A DNA stretch of 64,000 bases from Homarus americanus (GCF_018991925.1 NW_024724368.1:783596-847595), one strand, 5' to 3'; positions 13,281 to 23,771 are shown, numbered from the stretch's first letter. Numbers and translations are program-made. The notes: generated from the sequence alone by a model not told the origin.

Positions 13281-14386
13281 TGAGGAAGGAAAACGTCTGT
13301 CACCTGGAGCTTGAAGACGCCATAAATTTCCACCTTAATTAATTTATCGGTCATTAACAGCCGTAAGTCAGCCATGGTGTCCTCTTCACCTGTACCCGAA
13401 TTCTCGATTATACAAACGTTAATTAGTTTTCGTAACGGAAGATATTATTAGACTTTATTTAAGTGGATATATAATTTTAATGAAAAATTTAAACAGTGAA
13501 ACAAAATAGCCGGGGAGCCGTACCGAGACTAGATACGTAATCTTAAGATGAGCTGGGAGACAAAATCATCCTAAGGCAAATTTGTGAATACGACTACCGG
13601 TTATTTACGACAAGGTCTCATTATCATTTGTCACACGTGATGGATGGAGGTAATTAGTGTGTGTGTGTTTATATAACACCTGTGTTAATTAGGTAACCCT
13701 TTACCAGGTAAAGATTCAATTAAGAAATTTTCTTCTTAATTGAAGTGAGAATTTTGATTAGAGAAGTTTTTATTTACTAAAACCTTTTGATTCATGTTTT
13801 ATTTATTAATTTTGTATTAATAGACATATTATGAAGATTTGTGATTCACTTTAGAGATTCATTAATTTAAGTTAGACATTTTAATAAAAAATATTCTTAT
13901 TAATTGAAATGTTTTGTGAAGACACGTGATTCACACTTAAGACTTTTGAATCATCTTAAACGTGTTAACTCAATATTGTCTTGAATTCTGATTTAATTAA
14001 GGCTTTTGATTCAATACATCGTTGATAGTGTTATAACGCCAATAAGTATGAATAAGAAACACCCCAACATACTTCTCAATAACGCTTGAATTACCGCAGG
14101 GACAAAGATTAAGTGCGTGACCTCTAAAGTGCAGACGTAAATGCTTACCAGTTGGGCGCTGTAGATGTTTCTGCGCTTCGCCTTGCACAGAGGGCAAGAG
14201 GGTGCCCAATAAACTAGCCCCCTTGCGGGGCAATTTCGATAAAAAAAATTATTGCCGACTCCACGCCCTTAGAGACGGCAGTTAGTCAGTGCACTTATGT
14301 GAGAATACAGTATCTCGCGAGTGGTGCTTATAACAATTACTTCCTGTAAATAGCTATATGTACATTGTACTGTATGCATGTATTTA
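13281..14386. other. AT-rich gap, nothing recognised
   Basis: Weak periodic gattcat/ttaatt motifs; otherwise featureless up to the MITE. Confidence 0.5.
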
Positions 14387-14598
14387 CAGTTCCCTTCACT
14401 AGTACGCTTACAGGGTTCGTCAGGTTTTGTACTATGTGGCATCCCTGTGTTTGGTTACATTCGACAGAGGGAAACTCGCAATAGTAAACATGCTATGGAA
14501 TCAAATGAAAAAAAATATTAAAACAAATATATCAAATATAATGATGTGGGAAATGTTTATATGACGAGCTTCTGTAAACACACTAGTGAAGGGAACTG
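14387..14598 (+). mobile_element. MITE with TA target duplication (copy 2)
   Basis: A 212-bp element with the same CAGT-starting inverted repeats as the 10049 copy (cagttcccttcactagtacg at the left; the right end is its reverse complement with few changes). It is flanked by TA at 14385-14386 and 14599-14600. The interior (ttacattcgacagagggaaa onward) aligns with the reverse complement of copy 1 but is about 27 bp longer, mostly an A/T-rich stretch. No transposase is encoded. It lies immediately before the (AAT)n tail of a LINE. Confidence 0.9.
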
Positions 14599-14605
14599 TA
14601 TGTCT

Positions 14606-14606
<1 letters not shown>

Positions 14607-14704
<98 letters not shown>

Positions 14705-15105
14705 GGTTTATTAATAGAGTTGCAGCCGGTGGCTGAAAATATACAGACTTACATTTGATTTAGACAATGAATTAATATGCGTAGAAAACATTTACAGGGC
14801 TGTACAGTACATAAATCAGGAGTTGTTTATTATTTTAACAATAGATGGGATGGTGCTGTTCTTATATCTATCGGTGCAGGCTCTTATGGGCTGAATTTTG
14901 TTGTAGTGGCGGACTGCGCGAGGTGGGTGGGGGGCTGCCGGTGGCAGGAGGTGGCGATGACGAGGGTGGTGCATTAGTTGGCTGCCAAACCTTTCCAGTG
15001 CTTGGTGGTGGAGGTCACTGAGGGATGGCATTTCCTGGGTGGAGAGAGCGTTGATGTAGCCGGAGTATTCTGCGCCGAGCATGAATCTGCAGGCCCTTTT
15101 TTGTA
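14607..15105 (-). mobile_element. LINE 3' end with ATT tail (copy 2)
   Basis: The - strand frame 15082-14816 encodes the C-terminus of a LINE ORF2: MLGAEYSGYINALSTQEMPS, then HPRHRHLLPPAAPHPP, then HYNKIQPIRACTDRYKNS and VKIINNS. It is followed by the shared 3'UTR (14705-14815) and a long (TTA)n tract at 14607-14702. The last 30 or so residues match copy 1 apart from several substitutions, showing that this end was once under coding constraint. It is 5' truncated near 15105 beside an ATGT repeat. The tail lies a few bases from the end of a MITE. Confidence 0.8.
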
Positions 15106-15125
15106 TGTATGTATGTATGTATGTG

Positions 15126-15290
15126 CATGGCGACCTGTGGTGTAATGGTCAGCATGATCACCTCGCTAGCGAGGGGACCCAGGTTCGATCCCCATTTGCC
15201 TCTGTCTACCCAGCAGTAATTGGGAACCTGGATGTAAATCGATTTGAGGATCGTGTTCCGGGATGATGGTTAGCCATTGCAGTTGGCGAG
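15126..15290 (+). mobile_element. tRNA-derived SINE
   Basis: The head resembles a tRNA with both RNA polymerase III boxes: an A-box-like tggtgtaatggtcagc (15138-15153) and a perfect B box ggttcgatccc (15182-15192) about 30 bases on. The acceptor arms do not pair and the anticodon arm has only a 4-base loop, so this is not a working tRNA. A non-tRNA body follows (ctacccagcagtaattggga, ggatcgtgttccgggatgat). It then runs into a degenerate GTTAGTAATG-type repeat. It sits right after a LINE end and an ATGT microsatellite. Confidence 0.7.
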
Positions 15291-15600
15291 TTGTCCAAGT
15301 GATGGTCATTAGTGATGGTTGTTAGTAATGGTTGTTATTAGGGACTGTTGTTAGTGCTGGTTCCTAGAGATGGTTGTTAGTGGTAGTTGTTAGTAATGTC
15401 ATTAATAATGGTCGTTAAGAATGGTTGTAAATAGTAATAGTAAGTGATATCCGTTAATGATGGTTGCTAGTGGCGATTTTTAGTAATGTTTGTTAGTGAT
15501 GGTCGTTAGTGGTAGTTGTTAGTAATGTGTTTTAGTAATGGTAGTTATTGTTGATAGTAGATGGTGGTAGTTACAGGTTAGTGATGATGATGGTTAGCGA
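15290..15600. repeat. Degenerate GTTAGTAATG repeat
   Basis: Short units such as ggttgttagtgatggt and gttgttagtaatg repeat with much drift, directly after the SINE. Confidence 0.7.
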
Positions 15601-15623
15601 TTCTTCTTGGTGACGTACGTGCG

Positions 15624-15626
<3 letters not shown>

Positions 15627-15675
<49 letters not shown>
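15627..15675. repeat. (CT)n microsatellite
   Basis: About 24 CT units. Similar pure CT/GA runs are at 16095-16127, 53062-53098, 55575-55609 and 59147-59174. Confidence 0.97.
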
Positions 15676-15680
<5 letters not shown>

Positions 15681-16091
15681 GTGTCACCTTCCCTAGTTTT
15701 CTCACGGTCCAAGTTTTCCTCTCTCTTTTCCTACCTTTTACTTTCTCTCAACGTCATTCCTTGGTCTATTAACCTTTCCCCTCGTACACTCCGTCCCTCC
15801 AATACTCTTCCCTCCTCTCTCTCCCTCCCTCCACTCCCATTACATTACAATAAACAAACATCAACACTATCACAGATATTCCCTTGGCAGTATTATTATG
15901 ACCCACTCGTTCACCTAATAAAGGGCTATATAATCGCTGGTGTGGGTGTATGTTTGTTTTAGGTATGTTTGTATGTTTAGGATTACCCGGTACCTCTCGT
16001 ATGTTTGTGTATTATTTGCTGTGCTATATTTATGTACGCAGTGTGTATGTGAGTGCAAGTATTTGTGTTCACCACCTACACACACGTGTGT

Positions 16092-16127
<36 letters not shown>

Positions 16128-16130
<3 letters not shown>

Positions 16131-16290
16131 CAGGGAAAACACAAACATCTTGACTAAGTTGGGTTTCTTTAGTTAGTAACGTTTCGAAAAATAATTTCCC
16201 ATCACCAGATCCTAGAAAACAGAAAGTAAAAAAATTACAGGTAATATACAATTAAAACGAAACATTATTCTAAAATTTATATATATACTA
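16128..16290. repeat. Same terminal-repeat family at 16.1 kb
   Basis: Matches the 38.0-38.2 kb repeat in two blocks (aacgtttcgaaaaataattt; cagggaaaacacaaacatct). On the - strand it reads ctggtgatgggaa...ttcgaaacgttac, close to the 38-kb copy. Its outer end (gaccaggg) abuts (GA)n at 16095-16127, whereas the 38-kb copy abuts (AT)n. No protein fragment is next to it. Confidence 0.6.
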
Positions 16291-17143
16291 GAGGCAAATT
16301 GCCTAGTTTCACTCGGGTTAGGTATATATCCTATATCACCTTGACTGCCCCCCACCCCCCGACACGGGTACCTCAGTTGGGAAAGATTTTTTGTTCCTGC
16401 CTAAACCCCCCGGAGTCCGTGGTCAATAGTAATACCAAAGAGCATAAACCTTGTGTAATATGTGTGTGTGTGTAAAGCTTCAGGTCTCTTACTGCTTCCT
16501 TTTTGGAACTATTGCTGGAACAGACAGACAGACAGACATCTTTTTTTATCATAAGTACAGATACATACGTATCACACGAACTATTATAAAACATGCAGAC
16601 TTTTCCAAACAAAAATATAATCAGTTAGTTTCCAACAACCAATATCCAATCTACGTTCTCCTACACTAACACCAGCAACCAACAACCATTACGCATTCTT
16701 CTAAACTATTATCAACAACCAAGATAGAATCACCTACAATACCATCAACAATAACATCTATGATACATTTTCCTACACTACCACCAACAACCACACAACC
16801 ACACAACCACATTTATACCTCGTGTGAAAACCAAACATTTCCATCTCTTGGTGCCCGCCCTGGGCTCTGTTCATCCTGGATTATATATGAGAAAACACTT
16901 CCTCTATTACAGGTAGGGGAAGGATTAGTGTTCGTGTTATGGGAGCTTGGGTCGATTTTTTCCAAGGGTTGTTGGAGGAGGGTAGTGGAAAAATGTCACT
17001 GAATTATTTATGTTATTAGCGGGACTATTGGGAGTAAAGAGAATTTAGTAGGAGTAGTAGTAATAGTAGTATTAGTAGTAGTAGACTTTGTATGACTAAA
17101 CGTAGAAGTAGAGAAGTAGACTTTGTGTTACTAGTTGTAGGCA

Positions 17144-18283
17144 ATGGAGGTGTTTGGCGGAAGTGAGGTCAAAATAACAATGGAAGACCAAAGACACCAA
17201 GGCGCAGTAATTGGCACGACTGACTTCAAGACCGAGTATGTAACGGGAAAGGTGAAACACCTTCACTTAACCCCAGCAGAAAGATCACTCCTTGCTCTAC
17301 CACCGAGACTGGGAGGAATGGGATTGACCAATCCAGAGGAGATTGCTGCCACCGAACATCAAAACTCAGTTAAGCTCACGGCAGCCCTCACGGACCACAT
17401 AATAGCTCAGAACACAACAGGGGAGGTGGATACCAGCGAAGTAAACAAGATTCGAAGGTCCATTACGACAGAACGATAGCACAGCCAAAGGGATAAGTTG
17501 CAGCAACTGTTGTTGCAAGTACCAGAGAATTTGAAAAAAAAAGTAGCTAGAGTGCAGGAGGTGTACGCCTCAAACTGGTTAACTACGTTACCGATATGGG
17601 CAAATGGTTTCAGTCTCAATAAACAAGAATTTACAGATGCCAATGCTCTAAGGTACGGTAGGCCAGTGGAAGGTTTGCCTTCCCAATGCGTGTGTGGCTC
17701 TTCCTATGACGCCGATCACACCATGGTGTGAAAGAAAGAGGGCTTCATATGCATGAGGCATGACGAAGTAAGGGTTCTCACAGCAAATATGTTGAAGGAA
17801 ATCTGCCGTGATGTCAGGGTAGAACCGACCCCATTTCCATTGGACGGTGAGATTTTCCAACATTGGACTTCAAACACATCCAACGAAGCCCATGTTGACG
17901 TCAGTGCTCGAGGATTCTGGACGCAAAAACGGCGAGCCTTCTTCGACATCAGGATCTTTGATCCCATGGCCGCATGTCACCGTAACTTAGCTCTCGATGC
18001 TGCACACAGGAGGACCGAGAACGACAAGATAAGGGCATATGGGGAAAGAATTCTGAACGTTGATCAAGGCAGCTTTACTCCACTGGTGTTCACAACCTCC
18101 GGTGGGATGGGACCAAGTGCAAGATGCTTCTACGGAGGTGCTCTCCGAACAGAAGCAGTAGCCCAGAAGTTATGTTACAGCCTGGATGAGATATCGACTG
18201 CCCTCTCTCCTTCGGTCGGCTTTGCTCTGCCTCAGAGGAACGAGAGCTTCGGCCCCAAAGCCGACAACAGCTGCAGATATTGA
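17144..18283 (+). mobile_element. R2/NeSL-like non-LTR retrotransposon C-terminus with restriction-like endonuclease
   Basis: One frame from 17144 to 18283 is open apart from two in-frame stops (17477-17479 and 17729-17731), an unusually long decayed frame here. It starts in the region after the RT core (AVIGTTDFKTEYVTGKV) and continues with LLALPPRLGGMGLTNPEE and NWLTTLPIWANGFSLNKQEF. Next is a CCHC-type finger (CVCGSSYDADHTMV, with the last Cys codon replaced by the second stop), then MRHDEVRVLT, then EAHVDVSARGFWTQKRRAFF followed by DIRIFDP. The RH-D/E...D...D-I-R spacing fits the restriction-like endonuclease of R2-superclade elements (family knowledge). Compared with the copy at 18.5-19.5 kb, about 50 residues before LLALPP are deleted. 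These elements often target specific sites; which clade this is remains open. Confidence 0.75.
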
Positions 18284-18539
18284 CTGAGGTTACAGTCACT
18301 GAATGCCGCATAGATCTGCGGCTCAACTAATTCAACACAGCTAGGATAGCTACTTATGTATTAGGATACTTAATATGAAGGTAATAAAATGGCGGCGAAG
18401 GTGTGGCTATTGGGGGAGGCTGGAGGCCATTAAAAAGAAAAAAAGTGTTAGTAGTAGTACGTACAACATCTAGATCAAGTGATCAAGTGTCTATGCTTTG
18501 CAATGTAAGTTGAATCACTTACAGGAACCCGACAAACCT

Positions 18540-19535
18540 CTATATAACTAGCTTCAAGACCATCAAGTCAACTGAGGGAATAACACAGGCCTATCCGTGC
18601 TCCAACATAAAATATGAAACAACCCAGGTCAGCCAAGTGGCATTTGCTAATGACTTTACAGGAGCAAGAAAAGCGGAGGGCATCAAAAAGTGGTGGGACC
18701 TAGTAACATCACGTAGTCGACAAATAGGGTACCCAAACGCTAGCAAGTCGTTCCTCATTGTGAAGCCAGAATACCATGACCCGGGCTACAGAGGCGCTCA
18801 GCGGAAGTGAAGTCAAAATAACAAAGGACGGCCAAATACGCCTCGGTGCGGTAATTCCACGAATGATTTGAATAATGAGTATGTAACTGGAAAGGTAAAT
18901 TAGTGGGTGAACGAAATCAAAGCTTTGTCTCTTGCTAAAACCGAGCAACATCTAGCGTTCTTTCATGGAGTCAAGTATCAATGGAACTACCTGATGCGCA
19001 CTATCACCGATATCGAACCTCTCCTATATCCTCTGGCAGAAGCCATCGGGATGACCTTCGCTTAACCCAAGAAGAAAGGTCACTCCTTGCACTACCACCG
19101 AGACAGGGAGGAATGGGAATTTACTAATCCAGAGGAGCTTGCTGCCACTGAACATCAGAACTTTGTCAAGATCATGGCAGCCCTCACTGAGCCCATAGTT
19201 GCTCAAAATGCAGCAAACGAGGTGGATTTCAACGAATTAGACAAGATTTGACGTTCCATAATAACAGAACGGCACACACCCAAAATGAAAAACTCCAACT
19301 GATGCAGGAATTGTCAGGGAACTTGGGAAACAAAGTAGCTATAGCGCAGGAGGTGGGCGCCTCGAACTAGTTAACATTACCGGTAAGTGCAAAGGGCTTT
19401 AGCCTTAACAAACAAAAATTTACAGATGGCTTGCTCTAAGGTATGGTTAGCCATAGAATGTATGCCCACCCATTGCTTGTGTGGCTCATCCTACGAGACT
19501 GAACACGCCATGCTGTCACTTGATTTTACTACACT
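18540..19535 (+). mobile_element. Second R2/NeSL-like fragment (RT end to CCHC finger)
   Basis: The same family as the 17144 fragment, in the same orientation, but broken by several stops and frameshifts. It includes the end of the RT core: SQVAFANDFTGARKAEGIKK (near 18635), where the expected FADD box reads FAND. Then come QIGYPNASKSFLIVKPEYHD, HGVKYQWNYLMRTITDIEPL, NPEELAATEHQN and CLCGSSYETEHAML, after which the element stops just before the endonuclease. Beyond it, 19557-19600 holds a Penelope-like terminal-repeat motif. The two fragments together look like pieces of two insertions or a rearranged one. Confidence 0.7.
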
Positions 19536-19544
19536 TCCACTTGA

Positions 19545-19610
19545 TATATTCTTTCTGAAGATGGGTTCTGCGTAGCCCGAAACGTTAGAGGACTAAAGAA
19601 ATAGCTACTT
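19545..19610 (+). repeat. Penelope-like terminal-repeat motif
   Basis: ctgaagatgggttctgcgta followed by gcccgaaacgttagagg. The boxes ctgaaga and gaaac flank a hairpin gggtt/agccc. The layout matches the 16-kb and 38-kb repeats and the motif common in Penelope-like terminal repeats. It directly follows the truncated R2/NeSL-like fragment. Confidence 0.45.
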
Positions 19611-20015
19611 TCATTTGTTTCCCTTCCCCCCATCAAATCCACTTGTCGTCGTGGATCGAGCACAAAAGTTATTATATCTTAAAATATCAGAATATAAATA
19701 TGATAGATTAAATACGAAAGAGCTGTAGGGATTCTTTGGGTGTCTGTCCGTCAGCCAATCAGTTGCCATGCTATAAACAGACCCTAGGCCTCAGTTCCAG
19801 GTTTAGAATGAACAAACTATAATTCATCTAAGGGCACCCTCAGTTATCCAGCTGGCAATGGTTACCTAACTCTGTAGTTAAGAAAGTGAAGGCAGTATGG
19901 TGGTGTGACGGCCACACTGCCTCCCTGTGTAGTAATAAAAGCTAAACTAAGAACTACAGTTTAAGGCACTCGCTATCACCTCTATACTGCATAAGCTCTA
20001 TATCTCTCTCCCCAG

Positions 20016-20149
20016 ACACACCGGAGAGCGACCCTCACATATCTGGTACCCGCAACAAGTACCACGCCGGGGATGTGGTACAGGTGAATTGTACCTCCTC
20101 ACCCTCCAAGCCTGCCGCTGCCCTCATGTGGTACGTCAACGACGATCAG
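20016..20149 (+). CDS. Beat-family gene, internal exon (Ig domain, first half)
   Basis: This internal exon encodes about 44 residues of an immunoglobulin-like domain resembling the second Ig domain of Beaten-path (Beat) proteins, arthropod cell-surface or secreted molecules that act in axon guidance with Side-family partners (family knowledge). Seen directly: a pyrimidine tract and CAG acceptor end at 20015, and a GTATGT donor starts at 20150. The frame gives PHISG, then YHAGDVVQVNCTSSPSKPAA, then LMWYVNDDQ. That is the family's P-x-I-x-G, Y-x-x-GD, NCTS-x-PSKPA and WY-x-N pattern, including the first Ig cysteine. The exon starts with two bases of a split codon and ends on a codon boundary (phase 0), matching the start of the 22547 exon. 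It is GC-rich against an AT-rich background. The exons for the signal peptide and first Ig domain were not found upstream. The exact Beat paralogue cannot be named. Confidence 0.85.
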
Positions 20150-20289
20150 GTATGTATGGTACACCACAGTGCACTGGAGATAGGTGCGGTACAGCTTGTG
20201 GACCGTAGGTAGATATTTTTGGTATGGTTTGATGATCAGGAACACTTTGAAAATCTCAGTTACAGGAACGTTACACCCTGGTGGTCGTA

Positions 20290-20735
20290 GGTAAGGTACA
20301 GTACACCTTGATAGTGATAGTTGCATGTACGGTACACCTTGATGGTGATAGTTAGGGTAGGGTAGACCTTGATGGTGATAGTTAAGGTACGGTACACCTT
20401 GATGGTGATAGTTGCATGTACGGTACACCTTGATTTGTGTATGCATATTGGTGATAGTTAAAGTACGGTACACCTTGATGGTGATAGTTAAGGTACGGTA
20501 CACCTTGATGGTGATAGTTAAGGTACGGTATACCTTGATGGTGATAGTTAAGGTACGGTACACCTTGATGGTGATAGTTAAGGTACGGTACACCTTGATG
20601 GTGATAGTTAAGGTACGGTACACCTTGATGGTGATAGTTGCATGTACGGTACACCTTGATTTGTGTATGCATATTGGTGATAGTTAAGGTACGGTACACC
20701 TTCATGGTGATAGTTAAGATACGGTACACCGTGAT
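20290..20735. repeat. 30-bp minisatellite in the first Beat intron
   Basis: Tandem units of 30 bp with core ggtacggtacaccttgatgg. Between 20461 and 20640 the copies are almost perfect, two per 60 bases. Two interruptions (near 20411-20455 and 20637-20680) share the same variant containing gcatgta and ttgtgtatgcatattgg, so a larger block was itself duplicated. Because 30 is a multiple of three, stop-free frames run through both strands; these are artefacts, not genes. Confidence 0.95.
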
Positions 20736-22546
20736 CTTTATAATTACATTTTTATATTCAGTTTAACGTTTTAGGTATCTAACTTTTTGGGGTCCTCTAA
20801 TTGTCGCGGGCTGATGGTACAGTTGATTAATATTCTAAAAAGGAAAGAAACACAACGCAGAAAAGTTCGACACACTCTCAGACAAGGATTATAAATGTTC
20901 AAATCAACTACGACACGAAATTCAACGTCGAATCCACAACCAGAATCCACAGAGAGGTGAAGAGGGTTAGCGTCTTCTCTACTCCAATATTACGTTATAA
21001 CAATTGCATGAACGCAACGTAGCTCGCTTGCAGCTTTCAATATTGTTATATTCTAAGTGGACATTAAAATCGACGAGAGGTTCTTTCAATGCAATTAGAA
21101 AAAAAAATGCTAAAGACAGAAACGATGAAAAGCAGAGGTAAGTCATGCATTCGAACAATAAACAAATTTAATCCTCGAGGTAGTCTCAATTGTAGCATAG
21201 CTTTACTCTATCAGAGTCACAGCATTCAAAGTCAAAACCATGAGCATCATGACCCCAGATGAGGAATGGGTCACCTTCAGCAGTCCTGCTTGTGGGGTTC
21301 ACTAAAAGCACCATCAGCCAGCACCGTGATGGACGGATGTCACCAACTTAAGCCATAGAGTGAGTTCATTATTTGGGCGCTTCATCACGGCGCCGTCCAG
21401 AGAACCCGGGAAACTTTGTCTGGTAAGTTGAGCGAGAGAAGGTGTTATTAAGACCATCTCAAACTTCATAACCACCGGAGAAAGGCGATGAAATCTCAAA
21501 GTGGGAAATTCCATCGTCCACCTCTGGCAAGCCTCTCAGGGTTTGTCTCGTTGGGTGGAAGCTTGAAGAAGGGAGTAAGAAAGGGAGAGAGAGAGAGAGA
21601 GATCTAGGATAGGATAACAAATATTAGAGAGAGGAAGTGTGCAAACAAAATATGGATATAAGTAGAACATAAAGGATGTGCTATAGATGGTACATGTGGA
21701 AGAGACGATCTGGATATGAGAGAGAGAAACAAGGGGAGAGGTGGGAGAGTAAAGCGAATGGTAGTGGTGAGGGCAGGAGAGTGTGAAGGATGTTAGAGAT
21801 TAATGAGAGAGGGTGTGGGAGAGGGGCCACAACCCAGAGCCTTCTACAATTGAACCAAATTTGGAAGAAATAAGACCCGTTCGTTTACTTCGTTCATTTG
21901 TTGAAAACAAAATTTTCCTTTCTTTTTTGGCCATTAAAAAGCACCAAAATTTTAATTTTACAAAAACAAACCACAAGGAACTTAGCATTATACTCTGTAT
22001 AGTACACTCGTCGTGTGGATATTGCAAAAGAAGAAGTGAAGTGACTTACCCAATACCCGGCTTATAAACGGTCTTGAAATGGTATTTGCCTTTGTATATG
22101 CAGTTGTGGGTTACTTGATTAATTTTTTATACAGTACATTTTAAATACAGGTGTACAGTACATATCACAAACATACAAATAGTCTCCGAATTAAAAAATA
22201 GACTAATTACATTATGAATAAAAATAGATAGTAAACATGACGGTAACAGAGTAATTTATAATGCAAAGATTTCGTTGTGATGTCTGGTGGTCTCCGCTCC
22301 CATGGCCACACAAGACCTCTGTACCCTGTTCTCCTGGGCATCTGTCCTCTTGGTACACCTCTGGCCTCCGGAGCTTTTCGCCTTTTTAATAACTTCAAGT
22401 CAGTAACACCTGTTCTCATATTTAAGTAGAATTGCTCTCAGACTCAATAATACAGCGATTTTCAGGTCAATGGCACTTGTTCTACAAGTCTAAGGGTTGT
22501 GTATTTCCCATATTAATCTGTTCTCTCATTTCTCCTTCATGACCAG
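20736..22546. other. Remainder of first Beat intron
   Basis: No repeat element identified. The - strand ORF 22419-22207 (GVPRGQMPRRTGYRG) is not recognised. Confidence 0.5.
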
Positions 22547-22778
22547 GCAGACAGCGCGTTCCTGGTCGACTACGCTCCAGTGCCCAATGGTGAAGGGCTG
22601 GAGACCTCCATCCTGGGGCTCCACTTCCGCGCTAGGCCAAGTCACCTACGCCAGGGACGTCTTAAGCTTCGCTGCACCGCCACCATCGCCGCCGTCTACT
22701 TCCGTGAGAACACCATCTACGCCCGCGCCCATCTTACCCCCCGCCGCGACCCTCTCGAGAGCCAGGGCATGTTAACTG
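22547..22778 (+). CDS. Beat-family gene, internal exon (Ig domain, second half)
   Basis: This exon continues the Beat-type Ig domain. A GACCAG acceptor ends at 22546 and a GTAAGT donor starts at 22779. Reading in phase 0 from 22547 gives 77 codons plus one base. Recognisable pieces are ADSAFLVDYAPVP, then GLETSILGLHFRARPSHLR, then GRLKLRCTATIAAVYF. The ETS-x-LGL-x-F-x-x-x-x-x-H and LKL-x-CTATI blocks are characteristic of Beat proteins. The cysteine in RCTATI would pair with the NCTSS cysteine of the previous exon to close the Ig fold (family knowledge). The last part (YARAHLTPRRDPLESQG) is a polar linker before the C-terminal tail. The intron before it is about 2.4 kb and carries a 30-bp minisatellite. 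The exon leaves a phase 1 junction that fits two different downstream acceptors, at 23555 and 24364. Confidence 0.88.
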
Positions 22779-22937
22779 GTAAGTCTAGTCATGGGTCGTT
22801 CTGATGGGTTGCTAAGTTAATGTTGATGGTCTTTCATTATCTGATCACCTTAGTATACCCCAGTGGTAGAGTATGCGTATAACATTAAGTTAATGGTAGT
22901 CTGGTGTTTTACCTGTCAGTCTATTTTCATGACCTAT

Positions 22938-23450
22938 GTTTTGTTGTATTGTGTTGTATTACTGAACCATGTTGTATTGTATTACTGAACCATGTTGTGT
23001 TGTATTGTGTTGTATTACTTAACCATGTGTTGTATTGTGTTGTATTACTGAACCATGTGTTGTATTGTGTTGTATTACTGAACCATGTTGTGATGTATTG
23101 TGTTGTATTACTGAACCATGTGTTGTATTGTGTTGTATTACTGAACCATGTTGTGTTGTATTGTGTTGTATTACTGAACCATGTTGTGATGTATTGTGTT
23201 GTATTACTGAACCATGTGTTGTATTGTGTTGTATTACTGAACCATGTGTTGTATTGTGTTGTATTACTTAACCATGTGTTGTATTGTGTTGTATTACTGA
23301 ACCATGATGTGTTGTATTGTGTTGTATTACTGAACCATGTGTTGTATTGTGTTGTATTACTGAACAATGTTGTGTTGTATTGTGTTGTATTACTGAACCA
23401 TGTGTTGTATTGTGTTGTATTACTGAACAATGTTGTGTTGTATTATTGAC
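22938..23450. repeat. 30/35-bp minisatellite in the second Beat intron
   Basis: About 16 tandem units with core gtgttgtattactgaaccat. A 30-bp form alternates with a form lengthened by an extra ttgtg or tgatg. It is open on both strands (repeated LNHVLYCVV in one frame), an artefact of the repeat. It sits between the 22778 donor and the 23555 acceptor. Confidence 0.95.
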
Positions 23451-23555
23451 CTATGTTTTGTTGAATTATTGATCTAAGTTGTATTGTATTGTGTTGCATT
23501 ATTATTGACGTATGTTGTGTTGTAAAACTGACCATTATTTCTCTGTGTGTTGCAG

Positions 23556-23629
23556 GCGTGTCAGCGGGTGTATTGGATGTGCAGGTGTGGGTAGTGTTGA
23601 TGGGTGTGGCTCTTGTGTTGCTGAGGTAA
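23556..23629 (+). CDS. Beat-family gene, C-terminal exon with hydrophobic tail and stop
   Basis: This exon completes the gene. A TTGCAG acceptor ends at 23555. Joined in phase 1 to the exon ending at 22778, it adds about 24 residues and then a TAA stop at 23627-23629. The tail contains VWVVLMGVALVLL followed by Arg-stop, a short uncharged segment at the extreme C-terminus. That would suit a GPI-anchor signal or a membrane-anchoring tail, and several Beat proteins are membrane-linked (inference). The exon carries on past the stop as C-rich 3'UTR to a possible donor at 23705/23706. AATAAA poly(A) candidates are at 23798-23803 and 23928-23933. If the 23706-24364 intron is spliced, the stop lies 76 nt upstream of an exon junction, which is unusual for a normal stop. 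Confidence 0.75.
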
Positions 23630-23705
23630 CACCCGCCTCCTGCCATCCTTTCAACCCCCACCACTACCCTGACCTGCCTTGAGTCCCCACAATCCTTCCA
23701 GACAG

Positions 23706-23720
23706 GTAAGGTGACTGCTC

Positions 23721-23771
<51 letters not shown>

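Noticed and set aside
15126..15200. A true tRNA gene
   Set aside because: Both promoter boxes are present, but the acceptor arms do not pair and the anticodon loop is wrong, so I called a SINE.
20099..20623. A 174-codon - strand ORF with repeated YRTLTITIKV
   Set aside because: A translation of the 30-bp intronic repeat. The period is a multiple of three, so no stop arises.
20290..20735. A CRISPR array
   Set aside because: The 30-bp repeats are adjacent with no unique spacers, and the setting is eukaryotic.
22904..23449. A 181-codon + strand ORF with repeated LNHVLYCVV
   Set aside because: It lies wholly in a 30/35-bp minisatellite, is open on both strands, and sits in an intron between two good splice sites.
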